Assembly (NCBI GenBank): GCA_049347715.1
Contig: CP186339.1
Span: 1,736,001-1,800,000 of the forward strand
Direction: 5' to 3'
Length of the DNA: 64,000 bases
Source of the DNA: Thalassotalea_B piscium_A
Lineage (GTDB): Bacteria > Pseudomonadota > Gammaproteobacteria > Enterobacterales > Alteromonadaceae
The translations under genes and the position numbers were made by a program. A model generated the notes under the pieces. It saw only the letters and a program-made list of their open reading frames with translations, was not told where the DNA came from and did no database searches. Positions 9,182-16,974 of this stretch are shown one piece after another (position 1 is the stretch's first letter; each line of letters opens with the position of its first letter).

Positions 9182-10516
9182 GTGAGTAAAAATAACACCA
9201 TTTTAGTTGTTGATGATGCTAAAGATATATTAATGTTGCTTGAGTTTGATCTGATAGAAGCTGGCTATAAAGTAGTGACAGCTAACGGCGGAGAGCAAGC
9301 GCTTGATATATTAAATCAACAACGTATTGATCTTGTATTGCTAGACCTACAGATGCCTACAGTAACAGGCTTAGACGTTTTATCTTATATCACCAGCATG
9401 GAAATATCACCGCCAGTTATCATGTTATCTTCGTCTGATGATGAAAATGATGTAGTGAAAACATTAGACATAGGTGCTGAGGATTATGTGACTAAGCCTT
9501 ATATTGCTAAGGTTTTACTTGCACGTATACGTAATGCCTTACGATTAAAAGAAAAAACTCAAAAATTAGAATCCTTACTCAGAACAGATAGCTTAACTCG
9601 GGTTAATAACCGCATTGGTTATGAAGAACTCGCCGCTAAATGTATAAGCCACGCGAAACGCAATAAGCATCAAATTGCTGTCACTATGCTAGATATAGAT
9701 CATTTTAAAAATGTTAATGATACATACGGTCATGAGGCAGGTGATAAAGTATTGGTGGCTTTTGCTGAGCTATTGACTTCATGCTTTCGGGATTATGATG
9801 TTATTGGCAGGATTGGTGGAGAAGAATTTGCTGTTTGTATGCCAAATATTAGTGCTAAATCAGCTTTTGATGCCTGTGAACGATTCCGGGTAGCCTTATC
9901 TCAATTGAAAATTGCTATTAATAAAGACGAAAGTACCACAATATCAATTACGGTTAGTCTTGGTTTAACCTTGTCTAAGACTCTCGACATGAAGCTTGAT
10001 GATTTAATGCGTGATGCCGATAAACTTATGTATCAAGCTAAAGCTGATGGTCGAAATAGAACCATGATTGAGCCAAGTTTGCTAAATAATAATAACGATA
10101 AAAGTGAAACTACTTCGCAGGAGACACCCAACGTGGAAGCCAAGCAAGAAAATAATGACTTAATGGAAAAATATCCAGGTATTGAATATGAGATTGGTGT
10201 CAGCAATGTGCTTGGTGATGAAAGTTTATTTGAAGAAATATTAGTCATGTTTTATCAAGATCATCATCAGGATAAAACCAAAATAGCTCAGGCGATCAAT
10301 GATAATGATTTACTTACTCTTAAATCGTTAAGCCACACCCTAAAAGGTGTTGCTTGCTCTATTGGTGCTATGGAACTTTTTGAACATACAAAAGCCCTTG
10401 ATCTAGCGGCTAATGAACAAAAAACCCAAGAATTTGAATATTTATTTAAACCGGTGGCATTAGCTTTAGATAAAGTGGTTAGCGGTATTAAAGAAAAGTT
10501 ATCTGAAAAAGTTTAA
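9182..10516 (+). CDS. REC-GGDEF-HPt diguanylate cyclase
   Basis: A 444-residue, three-domain signalling protein. The receiver domain (residues 1-125) has ILVVDDAKD, Asp in LVLLDLQMPTVTG and Lys in VTKPY. The GGDEF domain (about 140-295) has an intact GGEEF active site and, five residues before it, an RDYD that fits the RxxD product-inhibition site, so it should make cyclic di-GMP and be feedback-inhibited. The C-terminal HPt domain (about 340-440) has the acceptor His in SLSHTLKGVACSIGA. A diguanylate cyclase carrying its own HPt domain is uncommon; with the preceding REC-HPt protein it suggests a branched relay. GTG start at 9182, with AAGGG upstream. Confidence 0.88.
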   Translation: MSKNNTILVVDDAKDILMLLEFDLIEAGYKVVTANGGEQALDILNQQRIDLVLLDLQMPTVTGLDVLSYITSMEISPPVIMLSSSDDENDVVKTLDIGAEDYVTKPYIAKVLLARIRNALRLKEKTQKLESLLRTDSLTRVNNRIGYEELAAKCISHAKRNKHQIAVTMLDIDHFKNVNDTYGHEAGDKVLVAFAELLTSCFRDYDVIGRIGGEEFAVCMPNISAKSAFDACERFRVALSQLKIAINKDESTTISITVSLGLTLSKTLDMKLDDLMRDADKLMYQAKADGRNRTMIEPSLLNNNNDKSETTSQETPNVEAKQENNDLMEKYPGIEYEIGVSNVLGDESLFEEILVMFYQDHHQDKTKIAQAINDNDLLTLKSLSHTLKGVACSIGAMELFEHTKALDLAANEQKTQEFEYLFKPVALALDKVVSGIKEKLSEKV

Positions 10517-10537
10517 CACAATTGTAAGCTAGCTAAA

Positions 10538-10566
10538 TAACCAACGAATTATTCGATGGTTATTTT
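10538..10566. terminator. Convergent terminator between the GGDEF gene and yfaE
   Basis: Stem TAACCA/TGGTTA continued by CGAAT/ATTCG with one A-A mismatch, followed by TTTT on the plus strand. It overlaps the yfaE stop codon, so it can end transcripts from both sides. Confidence 0.55.
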
Positions 10567-10848
10567 AAGGTGAGTCGTTGGTACACAGCAACAGGGAAGT
10601 ATTTCGTTTTCACTAACATAGGCTAAAGGCTCTCCATTAGGGTACATAACTTGGCCTTTGTTGAGTGTGACTCGGCAGGCACCGCAAAATCCATCACGAC
10701 AATGATAATGAACCTCGATTTCATTACTTTCTAAGCAATTTAACAATGTTTTGTCAGTTGCTGAGAATGAAACCTGCTTGTTATTGACAGAAATTTCATA
10801 CTCTACAGAGGGTATTTGAGCGGTTGATTTATTATTAGCTTGTCCCAT
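10549..10848 (-). CDS. yfaE: YfaE-type [2Fe-2S] ferredoxin for RNR cofactor upkeep
   Basis: A 99-residue plant-type ferredoxin. Cysteine ligands appear in CRDGFCGACR plus a downstream Cys in ILPCCCVP. In E. coli YfaE delivers electrons to NrdB to rebuild and maintain its diferric-tyrosyl radical. It follows nrdB by about 55 bases on the same strand, the classic nrdA-nrdB-yfaE order. An N-terminal extension of about 14 residues (MGQANNKSTAQIPS) precedes the ferredoxin fold. Confidence 0.9.
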   Translation of the reverse strand: MGQANNKSTAQIPSVEYEISVNNKQVSFSATDKTLLNCLESNEIEVHYHCRDGFCGACRVTLNKGQVMYPNGEPLAYVSENEILPCCCVPTTHLKITIE

Positions 10849-10902
10849 AATTAACTTCTATGTAATACAACAAACTAATAATAAATAAGTGGACATGGTT
10901 TT

Positions 10903-12033
10903 TTATAAGTCAAAATCATCAAAATCGTCACTCGACACAGATGAGTCTACTTGACCCACTAAGTAACTTGAAATTTCAGATTCTTGAGGTGCAACTTGCA
11001 CATTATCACTGACTAAATAAGAGTTCATCCATGGTAGTGGATTACTTTTTATATCAAATGGAGCGTCATAACCAATCGCAGTGATACGTTGATTACAAAT
11101 GTATTCAATGTATTGATTAAGAATTTGTGCGTTTAAACCTATCATTGAACCATCTTTAAATAAGTACTGCGCCCATTCTTTTTCTTGTTCAACCACATCG
11201 AGAAATATTTGCAGACCTTCATCACGTAATTGGAGTGCAATTTCTTTCATCTCAGGATCATCTTTCCCTGATAACCAATTATTCAAAATGTGCTGAGTAC
11301 CTGTTAAATGAAGCGCTTCATCACGGGCGATAAGTTTAATGATCTTGGCATTACCTTCAAGTAATTCACGTTCAGCAAAGGCGAATGAACAAGCAAAACT
11401 TACATAAAAGCGTACAGCTTCCAGTGCATTTACAGAGCAAATAGCAAGATATAAACGTTCTTTTAACTTACGTTCACTCACTTCAACTGTTTTCCCTTCA
11501 ACCTCATATGTACCTTGACCTTGAGATTGCAGTAGTTGTGTTGTTAAAATCACTTCATCAAAGTATTTGGCAATACTTGAAGCACGTTTCAAAATAGCAG
11601 GATTGACGACGATATCATCAAAAACAGTACTAGGATCAGTAAATAAGTTTCTTAAAATATGGGTATATGAACGAGAGTGAATCGTTTCACTAAATGCCCA
11701 TGTTTCTACCCATGTTTCAACTTCAGGTAAAGAGACCAAAGGTAGTAAAACAGCATTAACAGAACGGGCAGCCATACTATCTAACAATGTTTGGTATTTT
11801 AAGTTTGAAATAAAGATATGCTGCTCTGAGGCGGTTAATCCTTGCCAATCAGAACGATCTTTAGACACATCAATTTCTTCAGGACGCCAGAAGAAAGAAA
11901 GTTGTTTTTCAATGAGTTTCTCAAAGGCAACAAATCGTTGTTGATCATAACGGGCAACATTAACACTATTCCCCATAAACATTGGTTCTAACAATGCATT
12001 ATTTGGGTTTTGGTTAAATGTAGTATAAGTCAT
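10903..12033 (-). CDS. nrdB: Ribonucleotide reductase class Ia, beta subunit
   Basis: A 376-residue protein, the same length as E. coli NrdB. It carries the diiron-tyrosyl cofactor that starts catalysis in NrdA. Visible motifs include FWRPEEIDVSKDR, the iron-ligand region SETIHSRSYTHI, and ARDEALHLTGTQH with Glu and His ligands. The C-terminal tail ends SDDFDDFDL, the acidic peptide type that binds NrdA. It lies 115 bases downstream of nrdA; a terminator-like hairpin in that gap may set the nrdA:nrdB ratio. Confidence 0.96.
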   Translation of the reverse strand: MTYTTFNQNPNNALLEPMFMGNSVNVARYDQQRFVAFEKLIEKQLSFFWRPEEIDVSKDRSDWQGLTASEQHIFISNLKYQTLLDSMAARSVNAVLLPLVSLPEVETWVETWAFSETIHSRSYTHILRNLFTDPSTVFDDIVVNPAILKRASSIAKYFDEVILTTQLLQSQGQGTYEVEGKTVEVSERKLKERLYLAICSVNALEAVRFYVSFACSFAFAERELLEGNAKIIKLIARDEALHLTGTQHILNNWLSGKDDPEMKEIALQLRDEGLQIFLDVVEQEKEWAQYLFKDGSMIGLNAQILNQYIEYICNQRITAIGYDAPFDIKSNPLPWMNSYLVSDNVQVAPQESEISSYLVGQVDSSVSSDDFDDFDL

Positions 12034-12106
12034 TTATTACTCCTTGAAACACCAGTTTATTCCATAGGTTGGTGAATCATAAAAACAGATTGTTATTATT
12101 GTAGGG

Positions 12107-12137
12107 AAAAAGTCGCAATCTGATTAAGATTGCGACT
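12107..12137 (-). terminator. Terminator-like hairpin between nrdA and nrdB
   Basis: On the minus strand a perfect 10-bp stem (AGTCGCAATC with GATTGCGACT, 7-base loop) is followed by five T. It has the form of an intrinsic terminator but lies inside the nrdAB operon, so it is likely leaky or an RNA-stability element. Confidence 0.65.
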
Positions 12138-12148
12138 ATGTGTTGGTG

Positions 12149-14422
12149 TTAAATTTTACAAGCGCCGCCTGCACAGTCATCATCTTCTTGCTCAATATGA
12201 CCATCCGCTGCACCATCACGGGTATTATGATAATACAGGGTTTTTATACCTAACTTATAAGCCGTTAAGATATCTTTTAAAATTTGTTTTACAGGTACTT
12301 TCCCACCATCATATTTAGCTGGATCGTAATTAGTATTAGCTGAAATTGTTTGGTCAACAAACTTTTGCATGATACCAACAAGCTGTAAATAACCTTCGTT
12401 GCTCGGAATGTTCCAAAGCAATTCATAGTTTTGTTTTAATCTATCGTACTCAGGCACTACTTGTTTCAATACGCCATCTTTACTTGCTTTAACGCTGATT
12501 AATCCTCGAGGAGGCTCAATACCGTTAGTTGCATTTGATATTTGAGAAGACGTTTCAGAAGGCATTAGCGCTGATACGGTTGAGTTTCTCACACCGTATT
12601 TTTTAATACTTTCACGTAAGCCTTCCCAATTAAGGTGTAAAGGTTCATTGGTGATATTGTCAATGTCATGTTTGTAAGTATCAATAGGTAAAATACCTTG
12701 AGATAACCGAGTTTCATTAAATTTAGGACAAGCACCTTGCTCTTTTGCTAATTTATTAGAGGCTTTCAGTAAGTAATATTGAATAGCTTCAAAGGTTCTA
12801 TGGGTCAAATTATTCGCACTACCATTTGAGTAGAACACACCATTTTTAGCAAGATAGTATGCGTAGTTAATGACGCCTATACCTAAAGTTCTTCGTCCCA
12901 TGGTGGCATTACGAGCTGCTGGAACAGGGTAGTCTTGGTAATCTAATAAATTATCTAATGCACGAATAGCTAAATCTGCGAGACCTTCTAATTCATCTAA
13001 GCTGTTAATTGCACCTAAGTTAAATGCTGACAAAGTACATAAAGCAATTTCACCGTTAGGATCGTTAACATCTTCCATTGGTTTAGTTGGCAAGGCAATT
13101 TCTAAGCAAAGATTACTTTGTCTGATAGGAGCAATCGTTGGGATAAATGGGCTATGCGTATTACAGTGATCAACATTTTGTAGATATATGCGACCTGTAC
13201 TTGCACGCTCTTGTGCAAATAAAGTAAATAATTCAATGGCTTTTATCCGTTTTTTACGGATATTTTCATCGGCTTCATATTGTAAATAAAGCTGCTCAAA
13301 CTTGTCTTGGTCTTCAAAGAAAGCATCGTATAAACCAGGAACATCACTTGGACTAAATAAAGTGATTGATTCACCTTTAATCAAGCGTTGGTACATAACT
13401 TTATTAAATTGAACCCCATAATCTAGATGGCGAACACGGTTCTCTTCAACACCGCGGTTATTTTTCAATACTAATAAACTTTCTACTTCTAAATGCCATA
13501 AAGGGTAGAAAAGGGTTGCTGCACCACCTCTAACTCCCCCTTGAGAACAACTTTTTACAGCCGTTTGGAAGTGTTTATAAAAAGGAATACAGCCGGTATG
13601 AAAAGCTTCACCATTGCGAATTGTACTACCTAATGCACGGATACGACCTGCATTGATACCAATACCTGCTCGTTGAGAAACATATTTAACAATAGAGCTA
13701 GAGGTTGCATTAATAGAATCAAGACTGTCGCCACATTCAATTAAAACGCAAGATGAAAATTGTCTAGTAGGTGTACGAACACCAGCCATAATAGGTGTAG
13801 GTAATGAAATTTTGAAAGTTGATATTGCATTATAAAAACCTTCAACATAAGTCATACGTGTTTCTGGTGGATATTTGGCAAATAAACAAGCCGCCACTAA
13901 TAAATACAAAAATTGGGCACTTTCATAAATTTCACCAGTAACACGGTTTTGAACTAAATATTTCCCTTCGAGCTGCTTAACTGCCGCGTAACTAAAAGTG
14001 AGGTCACGGTTATGATCTAAAAATTGCTCCATTTGCTCAAACTCAGCTTGAGTATAATCTTGCAATAGGTGTTGATCATATTTGCCGGTATTGACCATTT
14101 TGACTACGTGCGGATATAAAGCAGGTGGTTCATACTGACCAAAAGCTTTTTTACGCAAATGAAAAATGGCTAAACGAGCAGAAAGAAATTGGTAGTCTGG
14201 TGTTTCTTCTGAAATAAGATCAGCCGAAGCTTTTATAATAGTTTCATGAATATCTTCGGTTTTAATACCGTCATAAAATTGTATATGAGATTTTAATTCA
14301 ACTTGAGAAACCGATACGTTATCTAGGCCTTCAGCAGCCCATGTAATAACTTTATGAATTTTTTCTAAATCGATGAGTTCTTTTTCGCCGTTACGCTTGG
14401 TTACAAAAAGATTGCTATTCAT
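12149..14422 (-). CDS. nrdA: Ribonucleotide reductase class Ia, alpha subunit
   Basis: A 757-residue protein, close to the 761 of E. coli NrdA. It reduces ribonucleoside diphosphates to deoxy forms with NrdB. The N-terminal ATP-cone region starts MNSNLFVTKRNGEKELIDLEKIHKVI. Active-site pieces include FSSCVLIECGD, SNLCLEIALPT, and the C-terminal redox pair in CAGGACKI. The ATG at 14422 has AGGA about 8 bases upstream. The promoter region carries two NrdR-like boxes 31 bp apart, one covering the -10. Upstream lies a truncated copy of the gph 3' end, so this promoter belongs to a duplicated segment. Confidence 0.97.
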   Translation of the reverse strand: MNSNLFVTKRNGEKELIDLEKIHKVITWAAEGLDNVSVSQVELKSHIQFYDGIKTEDIHETIIKASADLISEETPDYQFLSARLAIFHLRKKAFGQYEPPALYPHVVKMVNTGKYDQHLLQDYTQAEFEQMEQFLDHNRDLTFSYAAVKQLEGKYLVQNRVTGEIYESAQFLYLLVAACLFAKYPPETRMTYVEGFYNAISTFKISLPTPIMAGVRTPTRQFSSCVLIECGDSLDSINATSSSIVKYVSQRAGIGINAGRIRALGSTIRNGEAFHTGCIPFYKHFQTAVKSCSQGGVRGGAATLFYPLWHLEVESLLVLKNNRGVEENRVRHLDYGVQFNKVMYQRLIKGESITLFSPSDVPGLYDAFFEDQDKFEQLYLQYEADENIRKKRIKAIELFTLFAQERASTGRIYLQNVDHCNTHSPFIPTIAPIRQSNLCLEIALPTKPMEDVNDPNGEIALCTLSAFNLGAINSLDELEGLADLAIRALDNLLDYQDYPVPAARNATMGRRTLGIGVINYAYYLAKNGVFYSNGSANNLTHRTFEAIQYYLLKASNKLAKEQGACPKFNETRLSQGILPIDTYKHDIDNITNEPLHLNWEGLRESIKKYGVRNSTVSALMPSETSSQISNATNGIEPPRGLISVKASKDGVLKQVVPEYDRLKQNYELLWNIPSNEGYLQLVGIMQKFVDQTISANTNYDPAKYDGGKVPVKQILKDILTAYKLGIKTLYYHNTRDGAADGHIEQEDDDCAGGACKI

Positions 14423-14508
14423 GAAGATCCTGTAAATCTAGTTATTATTTTAGTTGTCCAGACGGATGATTATTCCCTAAATATGTTGATTGGCCAATAA
14501 ATCACCAA

Positions 14509-14573
14509 ACACTACATCTAGGGCTTAATACAAATTATGATCACAAGATAATGAGGTTTGGCTCTTATTGCAA
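14509..14573 (-). promoter_or_regulatory. nrdA promoter with two NrdR-like boxes
   Basis: Minus strand: -35 TTGCAA (14573-14568), a 17-base spacer, then -10 TATCTT (14550-14545). NrdR-like box 2 (14555-14540, core ATTATCTTGTGA) covers the -10, and box 1 (14509-14524, ACACTACATCTAGGGC read on plus) lies just downstream. The centres are 31 bp apart, three helical turns, as is typical of NrdR site pairs. NrdR is the ATP/dATP-sensing repressor of RNR genes. Confidence 0.75.
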
Positions 14574-14894
14574 GGGCTAAAATAGTTTAAATTATTATCA
14601 ATTTTGCATATATAAAAGCGGGGTTAGTAACAACTAACTGAGTACCGCTTTTTTATTTTGATTTTATAAAAACGCAATGCTTTTTTTAGGATTATTTTTG
14701 CAATAAATTTTTTTTAAAAATATTTTCTATTCTTTTTTTGCCATTTACGAGCGGTAGTTTTTATTTTTATTTTAAATCAATAGGTTAATGTTTTTTGTGT
14801 AATAAAGATGCAGCTTGGCTATTTAATCAGCGCTTTAATTTTAAGCGGAGTTTTACAACTAAAATCACTTAACCAAGTAACACATTCCTCAGGA
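14537..14894. repeat. Direct repeat copy 1: gph 3' end plus nrd promoter
   Basis: About 280 matching bases shared with 15396-15674 in the same orientation, with only scattered substitutions. Copy 1 carries about 78 extra bases (near 14709-14787, AT-rich) absent from copy 2. The repeat covers the last codons of gph, the intergenic region and the -35/-10 of an nrdA-type promoter. Confidence 0.92.
14819..14894 (-). pseudogene. Truncated copy of the gph 3' end
   Basis: The last 24 codons of gph plus the stop are repeated here on the minus strand, from PEECVTWLSDFS to KIKALIK and TAG, with one silent difference (AAA/CAA class third-position change seen as a to g at 14843/15623). There is no start codon or upstream gph sequence, so it is a remnant and not a gene. 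Confidence 0.88.
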
Positions 14895-14975
14895 GTTTAA
14901 ATATAATTTTACTCAGTAGTAAATTTATTACTAAGTACACTATTATTTATAATTCATGTTTTAGTATTTATACAT

Positions 14976-15001
14976 AAAAAAGGGGGCGGAGCGCCCCCTT
15001 T
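14976..15001 (-). terminator. Strong terminator of the 34-codon small gene
   Basis: Perfect 10-bp GC-rich stem (AAAGGGGGCG with CGCCCCCTTT, 3-base loop at 14989-14991). On the minus strand it is followed by six T. It lies 22 bases after the stop of the 34-codon ORF. The stem is strikingly GC-rich against its AT-rich surroundings. Confidence 0.88.
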
Positions 15002-15022
15002 GAATATTAAAGAATACTTATC

Positions 15023-15127
15023 TTAGAATCTTGGTGCTCTACGTCTATGTTTACTAACACACTCAACTTTTCCATAACGGAATCTTGTGTATTGGCAGAC
15101 ATTAACTATTTTCTCGTCAAAAGTCAT
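15023..15127 (-). CDS. Small basic Cys-containing protein (34 aa), possibly NrdR-controlled
   Basis: The ORF translates as MTFDEKIVNVCQYTRFRYGK, continuing VECVSKHRRRAPRF and stop (34 residues). It has two cysteines, is strongly basic at the C-terminus and has no membrane segment. GAGGG lies 7-8 bases before the ATG, and an intrinsic terminator follows 22 bases after the stop. Upstream is a full promoter with two NrdR-like boxes, almost identical to the nrdA promoter, reading towards this ORF with a leader of about 270 bases. I do not recognise the family. Promoter, ribosome site and terminator together make a real gene likely despite its size. A role connected with ribonucleotide reductase is inferred only from the shared promoter. 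Confidence 0.6.
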   Translation of the reverse strand: MTFDEKIVNVCQYTRFRYGKVECVSKHRRRAPRF

Positions 15128-15192
15128 TGCAGACCCTCTTCTAAAAATAATGGTTTATAAAACATAGGTGTCCATATAATTTTAAGATACAT

Positions 15193-15226
15193 ATTGTAAT
15201 TAGTTACAATAATCTACTATAGTAGA
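15193..15226. promoter_or_regulatory. Two adjacent palindromes in the small-gene leader
   Basis: ATTGTAA-TTAG-TTACAAT at 15193-15210 and a perfect 14-bp palindrome TCTACTATAGTAGA at 15213-15226, about 65-100 bases upstream of the 34-codon ORF. They could be operator sites or RNA hairpins in the leader. Confidence 0.45.
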
Positions 15227-15280
15227 CCTGTATCATTTGTGTGATATGTTCAGCCTTTTGTTTCTGCAAATGTTGAATTA

Positions 15281-15312
15281 TGAGTCTCGGTAGCTGGAAC
15301 TACCGAGACTCA
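15281..15312. repeat. Perfect 13-bp inverted repeat in the small-gene leader
   Basis: TGAGTCTCGGTAG (15281-15293), a 6-base loop, and its exact complement at 15300-15312. There is no T-run, so it is not a standard terminator. It lies between the duplicated promoter and the 34-codon ORF. A weaker outer pair (GTTGAAT/ATTCAAC) encloses it. Confidence 0.85.
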
Positions 15313-15367
15313 ACTCTATCCTAGAAGATTCAACGTCTAATCCTTAAGACCCTTTAATTAACACAAC

Positions 15368-15432
15368 ATACAACATCTAGTATGTTGGTTAACACATGAT
15401 CACAAGATAATGAGGTTTGGCTCTTATTGCAA
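15368..15432 (-). promoter_or_regulatory. Second nrd-type promoter with two NrdR-like boxes
   Basis: Minus strand: -35 TTGCAA (15432-15427), 17-base spacer, -10 TATCTT (15409-15404). Box 2 is at 15399-15414 and box 1 at 15368-15383 (ATACAACATCTAGTAT on plus). The spacing is 31 bp centre to centre, the same as at nrdA. The sequence around box 1 lies outside the direct repeat yet keeps the ACATCTAG core. It drives the 34-codon ORF. Confidence 0.7.
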
Positions 15433-15674
15433 GGGGTAAAAGAGTTTGAATTATTATCAATTTTGCATATATAAAAATGAGGTTAGTAACGACTAACTGA
15501 GTACCGCTTTTTTATTTTGATTTTATAAAAGCGCAATGCTTTTTTTAGGGTTATTTTTGCAATAAATGTTTTTTTTGTGTAATAAAGATGCAGCTTGGCT
15601 ATTTAATCAGCGCTTTAATTTTGAGCGGAGTTTTACAACTAAAATCACTTAACCAAGTAACACATTCCTCAGGA
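15396..15674. repeat. Direct repeat copy 2: native gph 3' end plus nrd promoter
   Basis: Partner of 14537-14894. This copy contains the true end of gph and lacks the roughly 78-base AT-rich block of copy 1. The two copies start about 860 bp apart, so recombination between them would delete the 34-codon unit. Confidence 0.92.
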
Positions 15675-16264
15675 TTTTTAATATATCCCCATTGTGCAAT
15701 TATTGTTGTCATGTCAGCGGCATTACCTGCTTCGATATCGCGAGGTGCATCTCCTACATAAAGTGTATGTTTAGGGTCAACATTCATTTGCTGACAAGCA
15801 TGAAATAGCGGGGCAGGATCAGGCTTTCTTTTAGTTAAGGTATCGCCGCCGACAATTGTCTGGCAATGTTTGAACTCAGGAAAGTGTGGTAGCAAGAGTA
15901 ATGTTAAATATTCGGGTTTGTTTGTCACTATCCCCCAAGGAATATTCTGTTGCTCTAAATGTTGTATTAATTCTGCTACTTCTGGGTATAAACAAGTATG
16001 AACTGCAATATTTTGCTCATAGTAAGATAAAAATTCATCACGTAATTGTTCGAAGTTTAATGAATCTAGCTTTTCTTTAAAGCCGAGGGTTAATAAACCT
16101 TTTGCTCCATCAGAAGCAACGGGACGATAAGCAGAACGTTCTACTAGAGGTAAATGATGCTTAGCTAATAAATAGTTAAGTGTCTCTCCTAGGTCATTAG
16201 CGGTATCAAGTAATGTACCATCTAAATCAAATAAAACGGCTTGAGTCGAAAACGGTTGTTTCAT
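15599..16264 (-). CDS. gph: Phosphoglycolate phosphatase (HAD superfamily)
   Basis: About 221 residues. HAD motif I is FDLDGTLLDTANDL, motif II the VTNK segment, and motifs III/IV KRKPDPAPL and VGDAPRDIEAGNAA. Gph removes phosphate from 2-phosphoglycolate, a by-product of DNA 3'-end repair. The frame is open from 16285, but the ATG at 16264 has AAAGG seven bases upstream and follows the ubiG stop by two bases, so it is preferred. It is co-transcribed with ubiG, the same gene pairing as in many gammaproteobacteria. Its 3' end is duplicated upstream of nrdA. Confidence 0.9.
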   Translation of the reverse strand: MKQPFSTQAVLFDLDGTLLDTANDLGETLNYLLAKHHLPLVERSAYRPVASDGAKGLLTLGFKEKLDSLNFEQLRDEFLSYYEQNIAVHTCLYPEVAELIQHLEQQNIPWGIVTNKPEYLTLLLLPHFPEFKHCQTIVGGDTLTKRKPDPAPLFHACQQMNVDPKHTLYVGDAPRDIEAGNAADMTTIIAQWGYIKNPEECVTWLSDFSCKTPLKIKALIK

Positions 16265-16266
16265 GG

Positions 16267-16974
16267 TTAGACCTTTTGGCAACATAAAATATAATTTACA
16301 TCTAAATTATCATTAAGTTTATGATTCTCAGTGACAGGGTTATAATGTAAACCTGCTGCATCAATACACTTTAAGTCATTTTGTTCTGCCCAAGCAATTA
16401 ATTGAGATGGGCGAATGAATTTTTCGTGATCATGGGTTCCATCGGGGACAATTTTAAGCACTTTTTCAGCGGCCAGAATAGCTAGTAAATAAGACTTCAT
16501 TGTTTTATTGAGAGTGGAAAAAAAGACATAACCGCCAGGTTTTACCATCTCTGAACACGCTTTAATTATTGATGCGGGATCTGGTACATGCTCTAGCATT
16601 TCCATACAGGTTACTACATCAATACTTTCTGGATTTTCTTGGGCAAATTGTTCAGCGGGAATTTTTTGATAATTGATGGTTAGGCCGGTTTCTAGTGCAT
16701 GAAGTTTTGCTACATTTAATGGTTCATCACCTAAATCGATACCAGTAACTTTAGCCCCTAGTTTGGCTAAACTTTCTGCTAAAATTCCTCCACCACAACC
16801 CACATCAACGATATTGACATCAAATAAGTCACCTAAGTGCTGAATAATAAATTGGCGGCGAATCGGGTTAATTTGATGAAGTGGTTTAAAGTCACCAGCT
16901 AAATCCCACCACTGATGAGCAACTTTTTCAAACTTAGCGATTTCTTCTGGGTTAACATTAATTGATTGTGACAT
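16267..16974 (-). CDS. ubiG: Ubiquinone biosynthesis O-methyltransferase
   Basis: A 235-residue class I SAM-dependent methyltransferase. The SAM site is VDVGCGGGILAESLAKLGAKVTGID, followed by CMEMLEHVPDP and PGGYVFFSTLNKT, all typical of UbiG. It carries out both O-methylations of the ubiquinone ring. The N-terminal EIAKFEKVAHQWWD and the middle GTHDHEKFIRP are also family signatures. It lies directly upstream of gph. Confidence 0.95.
   Translation of the reverse strand: MSQSINVNPEEIAKFEKVAHQWWDLAGDFKPLHQINPIRRQFIIQHLGDLFDVNIVDVGCGGGILAESLAKLGAKVTGIDLGDEPLNVAKLHALETGLTINYQKIPAEQFAQENPESIDVVTCMEMLEHVPDPASIIKACSEMVKPGGYVFFSTLNKTMKSYLLAILAAEKVLKIVPDGTHDHEKFIRPSQLIAWAEQNDLKCIDAAGLHYNPVTENHKLNDNLDVNYILCCQKV

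Noticed and set aside
15281..15312. 13-bp inverted repeat as an integron attC site
   Set aside because: The stem is perfect and lacks the imperfect arms and core RYYYAAC/GTTRRRY layout expected of attC sites; no integrase is present.
14537..15674. Insertion sequence as the source of the duplication near nrdA
   Set aside because: No transposase, no terminal inverted repeats at the repeat ends and no short target duplication were found; simple duplication or recombination explains it as well.
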